Shown here one piece after another: positions 33,731 to 43,103 of a stretch of DNA of 64,000 nt. Below the pieces are notes generated by a model, which was not told the DNA's origin, searched no databases, and saw only the letters and a list, made by a program, of their open reading frames with translations. Every line of letters begins with the position of its first letter. Within the stretch, counting starts at the first letter, position 1. A program made the position numbers and the translations under genes. The stretch covers positions 62,001-126,000 of the forward strand of contig NZ_JBHZSP010000001.1 of the NCBI RefSeq assembly GCF_043643765.1, given 5' to 3'. The stretch comes from Marinomonas posidonica_A (lineage in GTDB: Bacteria > Pseudomonadota > Gammaproteobacteria > Pseudomonadales > Marinomonadaceae).

Positions 33731-35239
33731 ATGGCAGGTAATCAATATGTTTTGCTGGCACCGCAACAAATGACTCAAGCAGATCAGGCTGCCGTCGTCG
33801 CAGGGGTGCCGGCTTTGACATTAATGACCGCCGCGGGCAACGCAGTGGTTGAGGCCATTATTGGCCGGTGGTCAAAACGTCCTACTTTGGTGATGGCTGG
33901 CCCTGGCAATAATGGTGGCGATGGCTTTGTAATTGCTCAGGCGTTGTTACAGCATGGCTGGTCTGTGACATTGGCTTTTATGGGGCGAATTGACCGTATG
34001 TCGGAGGAAGCCCAAGCTCATGCTAAGGCATGGCAGGGGGAATGGCAGACCTTATCACCAAAACAGCTAGAAAATGCTGAGTTAGTGGTTGATGCTTTGT
34101 TCGGAGCAGGCTTGTCGCGGCCAATAGACGGTGTTGCCTATGCGATGTTGGAGGCCATTGTTCAGTCAGGTTTGCCTATTTGTGCGGTGGATGTTCCCAG
34201 TGGGCTTGATGGGGCAACGGGCGTGGCGCTTGGTCAGGTTGCACCTGCAGAGTTAACGGTGACCTTCTTTCGTAAAAAACCGGGGCATCTATTATTTCCA
34301 GGCCGTAGTTTGTGTGGCGAACTTATTGTTGCTGATATTGGTATTCCTGTGACGGTACTGGACGAGCTGAATATAAAAACGTGGGAAAACCATCTTGATC
34401 TATGGCTAAAAGACTACCCTTGGCCTCAGCAAAATGGTCATAAATTTCATCGTGGTCATGTGCTGATTTATGGTGGTCAATGGATGACGGGGGCCAGTCG
34501 TTTAAGCGCGCGAGCGGCACAGCGGATAGGAGCGGGGCTGGTATCATTAGCGGTACCAGAGATGAGCTGGTCAGTCTATGCCTCATCTATGTTATCAGTG
34601 ATGGTAAAACCTTTGGAGACACATCAACCTGAGCAGGCGTTTCAGCAGGTGCTGAACGACCCTCGTTTTAATGTGGTGGTGATTGGTCCTGGCGCAGGGT
34701 TAGAAGGAAACGACAAGAACCGTGTTAAACACGCCGTGCTAGAGACATTAAAATGTGGTCGAGCTTGTGTCTTGGATGCGGATGCATTGACTGCCTTTTC
34801 TGAACGGCCAGAAACATTGTTTAGCGCCATTCATGGTTCTTGTGTCCTGACACCTCATGAAGGAGAGTTTGCGCGCTTGTTTCCTCATCTTTCTGAACAA
34901 TCAGGAAAGGATAAATTAAGTAGAGTCAAACAAGCAGCGCATGAGAGTGGTGCCATCGTCTTATTAAAAGGCGCGGACACCATCATCGCCTCACCGGATG
35001 GGCAAGCCATTGTTAACACGAATGCGCCAGCTGAACTGGCCACAGGCGGTGCAGGGGATGTGCTTGCCGGATTTATTGCGGGCTTGATTGCACAAGGTAT
35101 GACGCCGTTTTATGCGACCGCAGCAGCGGTTTGGTTACATGGAGAAGTGGCAAATGAATTTGGTGTGGGGTTAATTGCAGAGGATCTTACGGATGCTTTA
35201 CCAAATGTTTTGCAACGATTAAAAAAATACGGAGAGTAA
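33731..35239 (+). CDS. nnr: Bifunctional NAD(P)H-hydrate epimerase / ADP-dependent NAD(P)H-hydrate dehydratase
   Basis: The 502-residue fusion repairs hydrated NAD(P)H. The N-terminal YjeF_N domain (to about 215) has VMAGPGNNGGDGFVIAQAL and AVDVPSGLDGATG. The C-terminal ribokinase-like dehydratase (about 235-495) has GHVLIYGGQWMTGASRLSA, VVIGPGAGLEG, VLTPHEGEFARLFP and the ADP-binding NAPAELATGGAGDVLAGFIA. It is usually beside tsaE or queG in gammaproteobacteria; here it stands alone between unrelated genes. Confidence 0.95.
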   Translation: MAGNQYVLLAPQQMTQADQAAVVAGVPALTLMTAAGNAVVEAIIGRWSKRPTLVMAGPGNNGGDGFVIAQALLQHGWSVTLAFMGRIDRMSEEAQAHAKAWQGEWQTLSPKQLENAELVVDALFGAGLSRPIDGVAYAMLEAIVQSGLPICAVDVPSGLDGATGVALGQVAPAELTVTFFRKKPGHLLFPGRSLCGELIVADIGIPVTVLDELNIKTWENHLDLWLKDYPWPQQNGHKFHRGHVLIYGGQWMTGASRLSARAAQRIGAGLVSLAVPEMSWSVYASSMLSVMVKPLETHQPEQAFQQVLNDPRFNVVVIGPGAGLEGNDKNRVKHAVLETLKCGRACVLDADALTAFSERPETLFSAIHGSCVLTPHEGEFARLFPHLSEQSGKDKLSRVKQAAHESGAIVLLKGADTIIASPDGQAIVNTNAPAELATGGAGDVLAGFIAGLIAQGMTPFYATAAAVWLHGEVANEFGVGLIAEDLTDALPNVLQRLKKYGE

Positions 35240-35416
35240 AGCTGGTTTTATTTCTCTACTACACAGTAAATGTATGCGTATCTAGTCTCGTTTATTTTGT
35301 GTGAAAGTAAATGGGCGTATTCAGCATGGATGCTGCCGCAGCAAGGTTGTCAAAGGCTTGCCGGATTCTCTACCGAGATAATGTTTAAGTGTTTGTTAAA
35401 TTTGAATTAATTATCT

Positions 35417-36937
35417 TTATCTTTTGAAGAGAACCATAGGTGGAACTTTCCAAAGGATGAAGAGGGCGATCAGGCAGATACCAGCAGAAGCAAACAGTCC
35501 TACACTCAAGGTGTCTAATAAAACCTGTTGTGCCAGATTGATTGGTAATTCATTTGACGCTGAGTGGCTTGTTTGTATCAGAATATTGGGGTTGCTTAAC
35601 TCAGTGATATGTTGCTGTTGATCTGCGTTTATTAAGGTTTTTTCTAAGTTCTGCTTATAGAGAAAATTGATAAATGATCCGGTGACTGCTGTGCCCAACA
35701 TGCCGCCCACCAAACGAAGAGATTGCAGCAGGGCTGTCGCAATGCCTAAGTGGTTTTTTGTGACGGAATTCTGGGTAAACAGCGTCAAATTAATGAGAAT
35801 GAACCCCAACCCGCATCCAGACAGCAGCATAAAAAACAACAGTAGGTAAAAGTGGGTATGTAGCGTACTACAAGCTAGGCAAAAACACGCGATGGCCAGC
35901 AGTAGGAAACCGCACCTCGGCAACCAGTTTGGGTTGTCTAAGTGTCGAATTACCTTGCTGTTGATAATCGCGCCCAAGGTAATGCTGAGTACCATGGGAG
36001 TAATTAGAATGCCAGCTTGTTGCGAAGAAAACCCTAGCGCCCCTTGGAACATAAGTGGTGTGTAATAGAGCAGAGAAAACATCACAGAGCCCGCTAGAGT
36101 AGAAAGCAAAAAGAACGTTCTGACGGTACCGGCAACAAACAGAGCTGGTGGTAGCAGAGGGTGCTGGATTTTTCGCTCTCGGTAAATCAAGAAGACAATG
36201 GCACCCATTAGTATAGAAGCCAAGCAAATTACCCATGAACTCAAGCCGTCTTTTGGAACTTGCTCAATAAAGAGTTGAAAAGCAGACAGTGCTAAGGCGA
36301 TAAGCAGTGCGCCGATCCAATCCAGTGAGACATCATTCGATTTAGTATGTCGAACCCAAGGAATGTATTGCCAAGCACAAAAAACCGCTAAACAGCCAAG
36401 TGGCAAATTTAAGTAAAAAATGGAGCGCCAACCAAATGCGTCGGTCAAAAAACCGCCTAGAGGTGCCCCCAATGCATTTACAATACTAAAGGCCGTGCTC
36501 AGAAAAATTTGCCATTTTAAGCGTTCCCGGTTGTCAGGGAATAAGTCAGGAATGCTGGCAAAAGCCGTCCCAATTAACATTCCGCCACCCAGTCCTTGCA
36601 GTGCTCTACCAATGATTAATACATAGATGTTCGAGGCGAGAGCGCAGCCTAAAGAGGCAAGCGTGAAAACAGCACAAGCCACGATAATGAATGGCTTACG
36701 GCCATAATAATCCCCTAACCGACCAAAAATGGGAATGGTGACGATCGACATGAGAAGGTAGCCAGTAGCAATCCAAGCATAGAGATCAAAGCCACCCAAA
36801 TCAGCGACAATGCTGGGTAACGCATTGCCGATGACCGTCTGGTCTAGTGCGGACAGCATCAGACCAGCGGAGATGCCGATCATGGCAAGGATGGCTTGTT
36901 TGGTGGTTAACCCTTGTGGGTTTTGGACAGAGTCCAT
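35417..36937 (-). CDS. MFS drug/metabolite exporter, DHA2 (EmrB/QacA) family
   Basis: The 506-residue protein has about 14 membrane segments. DHA2 motifs include SALDQTVIGNALPSIVADLGG (motif D1), GRLGDYYGRKPFIIVA (motif A), IGRALQGLGGGMLIGTAFA (motif B) and GWRSIFYLNLPLGCLAVF (motif C region). It exports drugs or metabolites by proton antiport. It follows the aminotransferase gene on the same strand after 36 bases, suggesting co-expression, possibly to export the transamination product. No membrane-fusion partner (EmrA) is present nearby. Confidence 0.9.
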   Translation of the reverse strand: MDSVQNPQGLTTKQAILAMIGISAGLMLSALDQTVIGNALPSIVADLGGFDLYAWIATGYLLMSIVTIPIFGRLGDYYGRKPFIIVACAVFTLASLGCALASNIYVLIIGRALQGLGGGMLIGTAFASIPDLFPDNRERLKWQIFLSTAFSIVNALGAPLGGFLTDAFGWRSIFYLNLPLGCLAVFCAWQYIPWVRHTKSNDVSLDWIGALLIALALSAFQLFIEQVPKDGLSSWVICLASILMGAIVFLIYRERKIQHPLLPPALFVAGTVRTFFLLSTLAGSVMFSLLYYTPLMFQGALGFSSQQAGILITPMVLSITLGAIINSKVIRHLDNPNWLPRCGFLLLAIACFCLACSTLHTHFYLLLFFMLLSGCGLGFILINLTLFTQNSVTKNHLGIATALLQSLRLVGGMLGTAVTGSFINFLYKQNLEKTLINADQQQHITELSNPNILIQTSHSASNELPINLAQQVLLDTLSVGLFASAGICLIALFILWKVPPMVLFKR

Positions 36938-36973
36938 ATTGATTAATGTCTCTTATGGTCGATTGAGAAAAAA

Positions 36974-38188
36974 TTAGCCCTGTTTTAATTTTGCCAGTGC
37001 GGTCGTGATACGTTCACAGGCGGCATTTAATTGTGTTTGTGACGTCGCAATCGACATGCGGAAGTAAGGTGATAAACCATACGCGCTGCCAGCAACCACG
37101 GCGACATTGGCGCTTTCCAATAGATAAAGTACAAGGTCGTTGTCTGTTTCAAGGACAGTGCCGTCTTCTGTTTGCATGCCTATCAACTTCTCACAGCCAA
37201 CATAAAGATAAAACGCGCCGTCTGGTGGTGAGCAATGAAGGCCATCAATGTTGTTGATGAGCGCGAGGGTTTCGTTACGACGATGTTGATAGACTACTTG
37301 GCTTGTTTTGACGAAAGATTGATCTCCGTTATAGGCTTCAATCGCTGCTGCTTGGCTAACCGAGCAAGCATTGCCAGCGGATTGAGACTGTAATTTTTGG
37401 AAAGCATCAATAAGGTAAAACGGACCCACGGCAAAACCAATTCGCCAACCAGTCATGGCATAGGTTTTAGATACGCCATTAATCAGTACAGTTTGGTCTT
37501 TCAATTGAGGAGCGGCATTCAGCAAATGGACATTTTCTTGATTGTCGTAACGGATGTGCTCGTAAATGTCATCGGTCATGATCAACACATCTGGGTAATC
37601 GGCTAACACCTCGGCTAGAGCAACGTAATCGTCATGGTGGTAACTTGCGCCTGTTGGATTACTTGGCGAGTTGATGATTAACCAACGGGTTTTATCGGTA
37701 AGAACAGAGCGCAATCGCTCAGCAGTTAATTTGAAGCCCTCTGCTTCAGAGCATTGTGCAATCACTGGTGTGCCTTCACAGGCAATCACCATGTCAGGAT
37801 AGGACACCCAGTAAGGTGCTGGGATAATTACTTCGTCACCGGCTTCAATGGTGGCTAAAAACGCGGTAAAAATGGCCGCTTTGGCGCCATTAGTGACAAC
37901 AATTTCGTTCTCGTTATAGTGCAGATTGTTCTCGCGTTCTAGTTTCGATTTAATGGCTTGGCGCATCGCTTGGCTGCCGCTGTTGGCGGTGTAGCGTGTT
38001 TCGCCTCGTTGAATGGCTTCCCAAGCGGCTTTACCAACATTAGATGGCGTATCGAAGTCGGGTTCCCCAACCACGAGACTGATAATGTCTCGACCCTGTT
38101 GACGAAGTTCATTGGCTCGATCTGCCGCGCTGCTGCTAGGGGATGGTTTTATGTTAGCTACGCGAGAGGCAATTCTTTGTGTTTGCAT
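36974..38188 (-). CDS. Class I pyridoxal phosphate-dependent aminotransferase (aspartate aminotransferase type)
   Basis: The 404-residue protein matches the AspC/AspB subgroup: LVVGEPDFDTPSNV near the N-terminus, RYTANSGSQAMRQAI, NSPSNPTGASYHHDD, MTDDIYEHIRYD, the cofactor lysine in NGVSKTYAMTGWRIGFAVG, and the substrate-binding arginine in SPYFRMSIATS. It transfers amino groups between aspartate or a similar amino acid and 2-oxoglutarate. It is transcribed away from the LysR and pxp operon to its right, so it may belong to the same amino acid utilisation context. Confidence 0.92.
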   Translation of the reverse strand: MQTQRIASRVANIKPSPSSSAADRANELRQQGRDIISLVVGEPDFDTPSNVGKAAWEAIQRGETRYTANSGSQAMRQAIKSKLERENNLHYNENEIVVTNGAKAAIFTAFLATIEAGDEVIIPAPYWVSYPDMVIACEGTPVIAQCSEAEGFKLTAERLRSVLTDKTRWLIINSPSNPTGASYHHDDYVALAEVLADYPDVLIMTDDIYEHIRYDNQENVHLLNAAPQLKDQTVLINGVSKTYAMTGWRIGFAVGPFYLIDAFQKLQSQSAGNACSVSQAAAIEAYNGDQSFVKTSQVVYQHRRNETLALINNIDGLHCSPPDGAFYLYVGCEKLIGMQTEDGTVLETDNDLVLYLLESANVAVVAGSAYGLSPYFRMSIATSQTQLNAACERITTALAKLKQG

Positions 38189-38560
38189 GAAGGGTCACCA
38201 TTATAAATTGGTACTGAATTAAATGGGCACTAATTAACTAGTGTCGAAGTAGAGCTAGCCTAGCGATGATCAGAAAGGAAGACCAAAACGACTTTGTTCT
38301 GGTTATATAAGCAAGCCTTATGCGTTGTGTGAATGATGATTGTAAAATCGATTTGCTGGTGTGTTTTGTCCCTTTTTAGTGCGTTTTTTCTTATTGTTGT
38401 AAGTTGCTATCACTTTTTCTTATGTTGGTTGATGCGTAAAAGGCTGCATGAATCCTGTGGTTTTGTGGCGTTGTGTGAGCTTTTAGATTTAATTTGGGTG
38501 CTTTGGTACGAATTGTGCGTATTGGTGGTGATGTGTCATAACAAACGATAGGTCAAACCA
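38189..38560. promoter_or_regulatory. Divergent control region between aminotransferase and LysR genes
   Basis: This 372-base gap holds an interrupted palindrome CACTA-ATTAAC-TAGTG (38228-38243), near the aminotransferase start and of a size that fits a LysR-type (T-N11-A) site. The rest is T- and G-rich. A 72-residue hydrophobic frame exists at 38333-38551 but has no ribosome site and no family, so it is not called as a gene. Confidence 0.35.
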
Positions 38561-39493
38561 ATGAATCTGACTCGATTAAAATACTTTGTAAAAATTGTCG
38601 ATATCGGCAGTCTGACTCAAGCCGCTGAAGTGCTCTTTATTGCTCAACCAGCGTTAAGCCAGCAATTGGCCACGTTAGAAGGTGAATTAAAACAGCAACT
38701 GTTGATTCGCACGAAACGAGGCGTGACACCCACGGAAGCGGGCAAAATCTTGTATGCCCATGCACAGGTGATTTTGCGTCAATGCGAGCAAGCTATGGGC
38801 GATGTGTTGGCCTCTAGCAAAGCTTTGACCGGTAATGTGTCTGTTGGTCTTGCACCGGGTACCGCTGCCTCGACTTTGTCTTGGCCCTTGTTAAAACGTG
38901 TAAGAGAAAAGCATCCCGGCATTATTTTGTATCTCAATGAAAACTTCGGCACCACCTTGAGTGAGCTGATCATGAGCGGTCGTATGGATATGGGGGTGTT
39001 ATACGGTGATAAGGTGATTCATGGATTGAGTTTTGTGCCTTTAGTTAAGGAACCCTTGTATCTGGTGAGTTCTCCTAACCGAGATTTACCTCGCTCCGAT
39101 GTGCCTTTGAAAGAGGTAGCACAATGGAATTTATTAATGCCAAGAAAGTACAACGTGGTGCGTAAATTGGTGGATCAGGCGTGCCTGAGTATTGGTGTGA
39201 CCCCCAATATTATTGCCGAGATTGAATCCACCACTACATTGACGGCGGCGATCGAAAATGATCTAGGGGTAACGATTCTACCTGAGTCGGCCGCGATTGC
39301 TTTGTCGGATCAAACAGAGGCGAAATTGTGTCGAATTACATCACCAATAGTCGAAGCGCCACTGGCGTTGTGTCTTTCTGATCATTTGCCTCTTTCTATT
39401 CCTGCACAAGCGGTAAAAGATATTTTATTGGAATTGGTTGGCGAGTTGTTAGCGGGGGACGTGTTAACCGATAAAACGTCGCTTGTTTCGTAA
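38561..39493 (+). CDS. LysR-family transcriptional regulator (Nac/CbI-like)
   Basis: The 310-residue protein has an HTH at about residues 15-40 (GSLTQAAEVLFIAQPALSQQLATLE) and RTKRGVTPTEAGKILYAHA, typical of the Nac-like subgroup. An effector domain (VSVGLAPGTAASTLSWPLL) follows. It is immediately upstream of, and codirectional with, the accB-accC-pxp operon (114 bases) and divergent from the aminotransferase. It is the natural candidate regulator of the lactam/5-oxoproline cluster. Confidence 0.92.
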   Translation: MNLTRLKYFVKIVDIGSLTQAAEVLFIAQPALSQQLATLEGELKQQLLIRTKRGVTPTEAGKILYAHAQVILRQCEQAMGDVLASSKALTGNVSVGLAPGTAASTLSWPLLKRVREKHPGIILYLNENFGTTLSELIMSGRMDMGVLYGDKVIHGLSFVPLVKEPLYLVSSPNRDLPRSDVPLKEVAQWNLLMPRKYNVVRKLVDQACLSIGVTPNIIAEIESTTTLTAAIENDLGVTILPESAAIALSDQTEAKLCRITSPIVEAPLALCLSDHLPLSIPAQAVKDILLELVGELLAGDVLTDKTSLVS

Positions 39494-39607
39494 CCATAAG
39501 AGTCTCTTATCTCACCAATCAAAAACCCTCTTAGTCATTGTTTACTTAGGTGTTTAGAGTAGTTGCTAACGCATTTAGACAATGTTTTAGCGACTGGAAG
39601 CACGCCT

Positions 39608-40084
39608 ATGGATTCTCAAAAAATTACGTCATTAGTAGAGCTTATGAGCTCATCGGAATTGTCAGAACTGACTTACCAAGAGGGTGAGGTCAGTTTGACA
39701 TTGCAGCGCAGCAAACAAAATACCGCAGGGGTGACCTCTTCAAACTCCCTCTCTTGGTCATCGGACATGGTTAGTGAATCGACTGACGTATCCGACTCTG
39801 ACCATCCTTTACCTCAAGCTGAAATCGTTCTACCCATTCATGACAATAGCGATGTATCGGTGCAATCACCGCTTTATGGTGTGGTGTATTTGTCACCATC
39901 AGAAGATGAAAAAGCTTATGTGTCGATTGGTGATTCTGTTACCGAAGGCCAAACCTTGTGTTTGTTAGAAGCGATGAAGATGTTTCACCCTATTGAAGCG
40001 GAAGCGTCCGGTACCGTGCGAGAGATTCGCGTGGCATCAGGTGATGAAGTGGAATCCGGTCAAGTGCTATTTGTGATTGGTTAG
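39608..40084 (+). CDS. accB: Biotin carboxyl carrier protein of the pxp-linked carboxylase
   Basis: This encodes 158 residues from the ATG at 39608; the frame can be extended to 39563 but without better signals. The C-terminal biotinyl domain (about 85-158) contains the biotinylation motif EAMKM with lysine at 124, and GDEVESGQVLFVIG. The N-terminal part (MDSQKITSLVELMSSSELSE) matches AccB N-terminal helices, joined by an S/D-rich linker. It carries CO2 between the biotin carboxylase (next gene) and a carboxyltransferase. No accA or accD is nearby; instead PxpB and PxpC, homologues of the urea carboxylase transferase domain, follow. Confidence 0.9.
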   Translation: MDSQKITSLVELMSSSELSELTYQEGEVSLTLQRSKQNTAGVTSSNSLSWSSDMVSESTDVSDSDHPLPQAEIVLPIHDNSDVSVQSPLYGVVYLSPSEDEKAYVSIGDSVTEGQTLCLLEAMKMFHPIEAEASGTVREIRVASGDEVESGQVLFVIG

Positions 40085-40108
40085 ATCGATATTTTTAAGG
40101 GGGTTTTT

Positions 40109-41476
40109 ATGTTCAACAAGGTGCTAATAGCGAACCGAGGCGAGATTGCGTTAAGGGTTCTGCGGGCTTGTAAGGCGCTCGATCTAGCCACGGTGGTGGT
40201 GTATTCAACGGCCGATAAAGACGCCAGCTACGTGGCGTTGGCAGATGAAGCTTACTGTATTGGTCCTGCGAATTCGACCAAGAGCTACATGAATCAAGCG
40301 GCTTTATTGGGGGTTGCTAAGGTTTCTGGCGCACAAGCGATCCATCCCGGTTATGGTTTTTTATCCGAAAATGCAGGGTTCGCAGAAAAAGTGATGCAAG
40401 CCGGACTGATTTTCATTGGTCCTTCGCCAGAAAATATCCGTGTTATGGGCGATAAAATTGCCGCACGTAACGCCATGCTGGCGAGCAACGTTCCCTGTGT
40501 GCCCGGTTCAAAAGGGGCACTAGGCTCAGACGAATCGAGTCTACTGACGATCGCAGAAAACATCGGTTTTCCTGTCATTATAAAAGCCTCTGCGGGTGGC
40601 GGTGGTCGTGGTATGCGAATCGTTCATGACCCTAGTGAGTTGCTGTCAGCGGTGAAGCTCACACAAGAAGAAGCCCGTAAAACCTTCGGTAATCCGGAAG
40701 TGTATCTGGAAAAGTTCTTACAACACCCAAGGCACATCGAAATTCAGGTAGTGAGTGATTCTCATGGCAACGCCATTTGGCTTGGAAGTCGTGATTGTTC
40801 ATTACAGCGTCGTCATCAAAAGGTGTTAGAAGAAGCGCCTGCTCCGAATGTAGACAGTGAACTGTTAGCAAGAGTAGGTGAGCGATGTGCACAGGCTTGT
40901 ATGGCAATCGGTTATCAAGGTGCGGGAACCTTTGAATTTCTTTATGAAGATGACGAGTTCTATTTCATCGAAATGAATACCCGTATACAGGTTGAACATC
41001 CGGTGACGGAAATGACCACAGGGCTAGATATTGTCCAATTACAAATTCAAATCGCTCAAGGTGAAAAACTGCCATTAGAGCAAGCCGATGTTGAATGCAA
41101 AGGTCACTCGCTGGAGTGTCGAATCAACGCCGAAGATCCCGATTCCTTTGTGCCGACGCCGGGCAAGATTACGGGTTGGGAGGCGCCAGGTGGTTTGGGG
41201 GTGCGTGTCGATACACACATTTATAGCGGTGCAGTGATTTCGCCTTATTACGATTCTATGGTGGCGAAAATCATTACCCATGGCAAAGACCGTGATGAGG
41301 CGTTTGCTAAAATGCGCTTAGCGTTAAGAGAAACACACTTAAGTGGCATTTTATCCAATATTCCGTTGCATCAAACATTGTTGGATGACCCTTCGATACG
41401 GTCGAGTAGTGTGGATATTCATTATTTAGAAAAACTCTTGAGCCCATCGGGTGATGCCAAGGAGGCCACATCATGA
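40109..41476 (+). CDS. accC: Biotin carboxylase subunit
   Basis: The 455-residue ATP-grasp enzyme has the BC N-domain start FNKVLIANRGEIALRVLRAC, AIHPGYGFLSENAGFAE, the glycine-rich ATP loop KASAGGGGRGMRIVHD, the GSRDCSLQRRHQKVLEEAPAP block, and the catalytic FIEMNTRIQVEHPVTEMTTG. It carboxylates biotin on the carrier protein using bicarbonate and ATP. It overlaps pxpB by four bases (ATGA). Since this copy is tied to PxpB/PxpC/PxpA, it probably serves a specialised carboxylase rather than fatty acid synthesis, which normally has its own accBC. Confidence 0.93.
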   Translation: MFNKVLIANRGEIALRVLRACKALDLATVVVYSTADKDASYVALADEAYCIGPANSTKSYMNQAALLGVAKVSGAQAIHPGYGFLSENAGFAEKVMQAGLIFIGPSPENIRVMGDKIAARNAMLASNVPCVPGSKGALGSDESSLLTIAENIGFPVIIKASAGGGGRGMRIVHDPSELLSAVKLTQEEARKTFGNPEVYLEKFLQHPRHIEIQVVSDSHGNAIWLGSRDCSLQRRHQKVLEEAPAPNVDSELLARVGERCAQACMAIGYQGAGTFEFLYEDDEFYFIEMNTRIQVEHPVTEMTTGLDIVQLQIQIAQGEKLPLEQADVECKGHSLECRINAEDPDSFVPTPGKITGWEAPGGLGVRVDTHIYSGAVISPYYDSMVAKIITHGKDRDEAFAKMRLALRETHLSGILSNIPLHQTLLDDPSIRSSSVDIHYLEKLLSPSGDAKEATS

Positions 41477-42141
41477 TTGCCAATGTAGAGCAGCCTTTCA
41501 TTAGCTTGTTAGGAACGTCTGGCATTTTGCTGCAAGCCTCTGCGCCATTGCAGCTTGAAACCCAGCAAAAAATCTGGGGGTTAGCGGAGCAAGTCGAACG
41601 TTGGCCGAATGTATTAGAAGCGATTCCTGGTATGAACAACATCCTGATTACCTATCTTGAATTGCCAGAGGACATTGAACCGATAAAAGCCAAATTGCTT
41701 GACGCTTGGCGCCATGTTGAAGGTATTCAAAAAGATGGCAAGGTGATTGATCTGCCAGTGATTTATGGCGGAGCTGAGTGTGGGCCACACATGCAGGATG
41801 TGGTGGCGCATACCGGTTTATCGATAGAAGAAATTGTGCGTCGTCATACCGCTCCGTTATACCCCGTTTATGCGTTAGGGAGTCACCCCGGCTTTTGTTA
41901 TCTCGGTGGAATGGATCCGACCTTGGCCACGCCAAGAAGGCAAGTGCCTATTACTGACCTTCCTGGTGGGGCCGTGTCTATCGGTGGTGTACAGACCGGG
42001 GTTTCCGCGTCACAAGGGCCAAGTGGTTGGAACACCATAGGTCGTACCAAAATGCAGTTTTTTGATGTCAATAAAATGCCGCCTGCTTTATGCCGTCCTG
42101 GTGACTATATCCGTTTTTGTGTCGAGGAGATCATTCAATGA
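41473..42141 (+). CDS. pxpB: 5-oxoprolinase subunit B / allophanate hydrolase subunit 1 (KipI) family
   Basis: The 222-residue protein has the PxpB signature: NNILITYLELPEDIEP early, VIYGGAECGPHMQDVVAHTG, YALGSHPGFCYLGGMDPTLA, PRRQVPITDLPGGAVSIGG, and QGPSGWNTIGRT near the end. PxpA, PxpB and PxpC together cleave 5-oxoproline to glutamate with ATP. The B and C proteins are also homologous to halves of the carboxyltransferase domain of urea carboxylase. It is translationally coupled with the upstream biotin carboxylase gene and downstream pxpC (ATGA overlaps). Confidence 0.9.
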   Translation: MIANVEQPFISLLGTSGILLQASAPLQLETQQKIWGLAEQVERWPNVLEAIPGMNNILITYLELPEDIEPIKAKLLDAWRHVEGIQKDGKVIDLPVIYGGAECGPHMQDVVAHTGLSIEEIVRRHTAPLYPVYALGSHPGFCYLGGMDPTLATPRRQVPITDLPGGAVSIGGVQTGVSASQGPSGWNTIGRTKMQFFDVNKMPPALCRPGDYIRFCVEEIIQ

Positions 42142-43103
42142 TTGAGATTATGTCTTCTGCCGCACTTTGTACTGTGCAAGATTTTGGGCGCTTAACGTCT
42201 CGCCGATATGGCGTGGGTACGGCTGGTGCGATGGATCAGCTTTCCTTAGCTGCCGCTAACATCATGCTGGGGAATCCTGAAAATTCAGCGTGCATTGAGA
42301 TTCCAATTTTCCCTTTTAAAGTGCGTTTTACGCAGGATTGTGATTTCTCCGTGACGGGAGCAGAAGGAGAGGTTTCTTTAGATAACAGTAGGTTGCCGAC
42401 TTGGTGGGCGTACTCAGCTAAGGCAGGACAAGTACTCACCATTCGTCGGCCTAAAACAGGGTGTCGAGCCTATTTAGCATTGGGTGGCGGTATTGATGTA
42501 CCGGTTGTTTTAGGTTCCAGAAGCACGCAGTTACGAGGCGAGTTTGGCGGGCTAGAGGGGCGTATGTTGCAAAAAGGTGATTGCTTACCCGCCATCCAAG
42601 CAACGGATAATCGCCCATTAGATTTTGGTATGACATCTCCGTTATCCGCGCTGGCTTTTGAACAGGAAAATACCATCGAGCTGCGTGTTATTACTGCAGC
42701 AGAATACGACGAATACGCCGCAGAAGCGAAAGCGCTTTTCTGGAGCAATCGTTGGAAGGTCACGCCGCAGAGTAACCGCTATGGCTATCGTCTGCATGGT
42801 ACGGAAATTCGCCCTGAGAAACCGATTGAAACCCTTTCTCACGGTATCGTTCCGGGGGTGATTCAGATTCCGCCGGGAGGCCAACCTATTATTCAGCTGC
42901 GTGATGCTCAACCTTCAGGCGGCTATCCGAAGTTTGGCACGGTAATTGAAGCTGATCTTTGGCGAATAGGGCAAGCAGCGATAGGGAAACACATTGTTTT
43001 TAAAGAGGTTTCGCTTAAAGACGCGGCAGCAGCCATGCAACAAAACAAACGATATCTTGATGATATTAAGCAGATGATTTCACTACAGGAGGCATTCGTA
43101 TGA
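42138..43103 (+). CDS. pxpC: 5-oxoprolinase subunit C / biotin-dependent carboxyltransferase (KipA) family
   Basis: This encodes 321 residues from the ATG at 42138 overlapping the pxpB stop. Family blocks are TVQDFGRLTSRRYGVGTAGAMD, NSACIEIPIFPFKVRF, GCRAYLALGGGIDVPVVLGS, TPQSNRYGYRLHGTEI, and the active-site-like SHGIVPGVIQIPPGGQPIIQLRDAQPSGGYPKFGTVIEAD. With PxpB it corresponds to the transferase portion of urea carboxylase. In this operon the biotin parts are encoded separately but adjacent. It overlaps the next gene (43100) by four bases. Confidence 0.92.
   Translation: MIEIMSSAALCTVQDFGRLTSRRYGVGTAGAMDQLSLAAANIMLGNPENSACIEIPIFPFKVRFTQDCDFSVTGAEGEVSLDNSRLPTWWAYSAKAGQVLTIRRPKTGCRAYLALGGGIDVPVVLGSRSTQLRGEFGGLEGRMLQKGDCLPAIQATDNRPLDFGMTSPLSALAFEQENTIELRVITAAEYDEYAAEAKALFWSNRWKVTPQSNRYGYRLHGTEIRPEKPIETLSHGIVPGVIQIPPGGQPIIQLRDAQPSGGYPKFGTVIEADLWRIGQAAIGKHIVFKEVSLKDAAAAMQQNKRYLDDIKQMISLQEAFV

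Noticed and set aside
35240..35416. Terminator between the convergent nnr and MFS genes
   Set aside because: Short inverted matches exist (GCAAG/CTTGC) but no T run follows; no clear terminator could be supported.
38333..38551. Hydrophobic 72-residue frame before the LysR gene
   Set aside because: No ribosome site and cysteine- and tryptophan-rich composition typical of out-of-frame T/G-rich DNA; it ends just before the LysR start without coupling.
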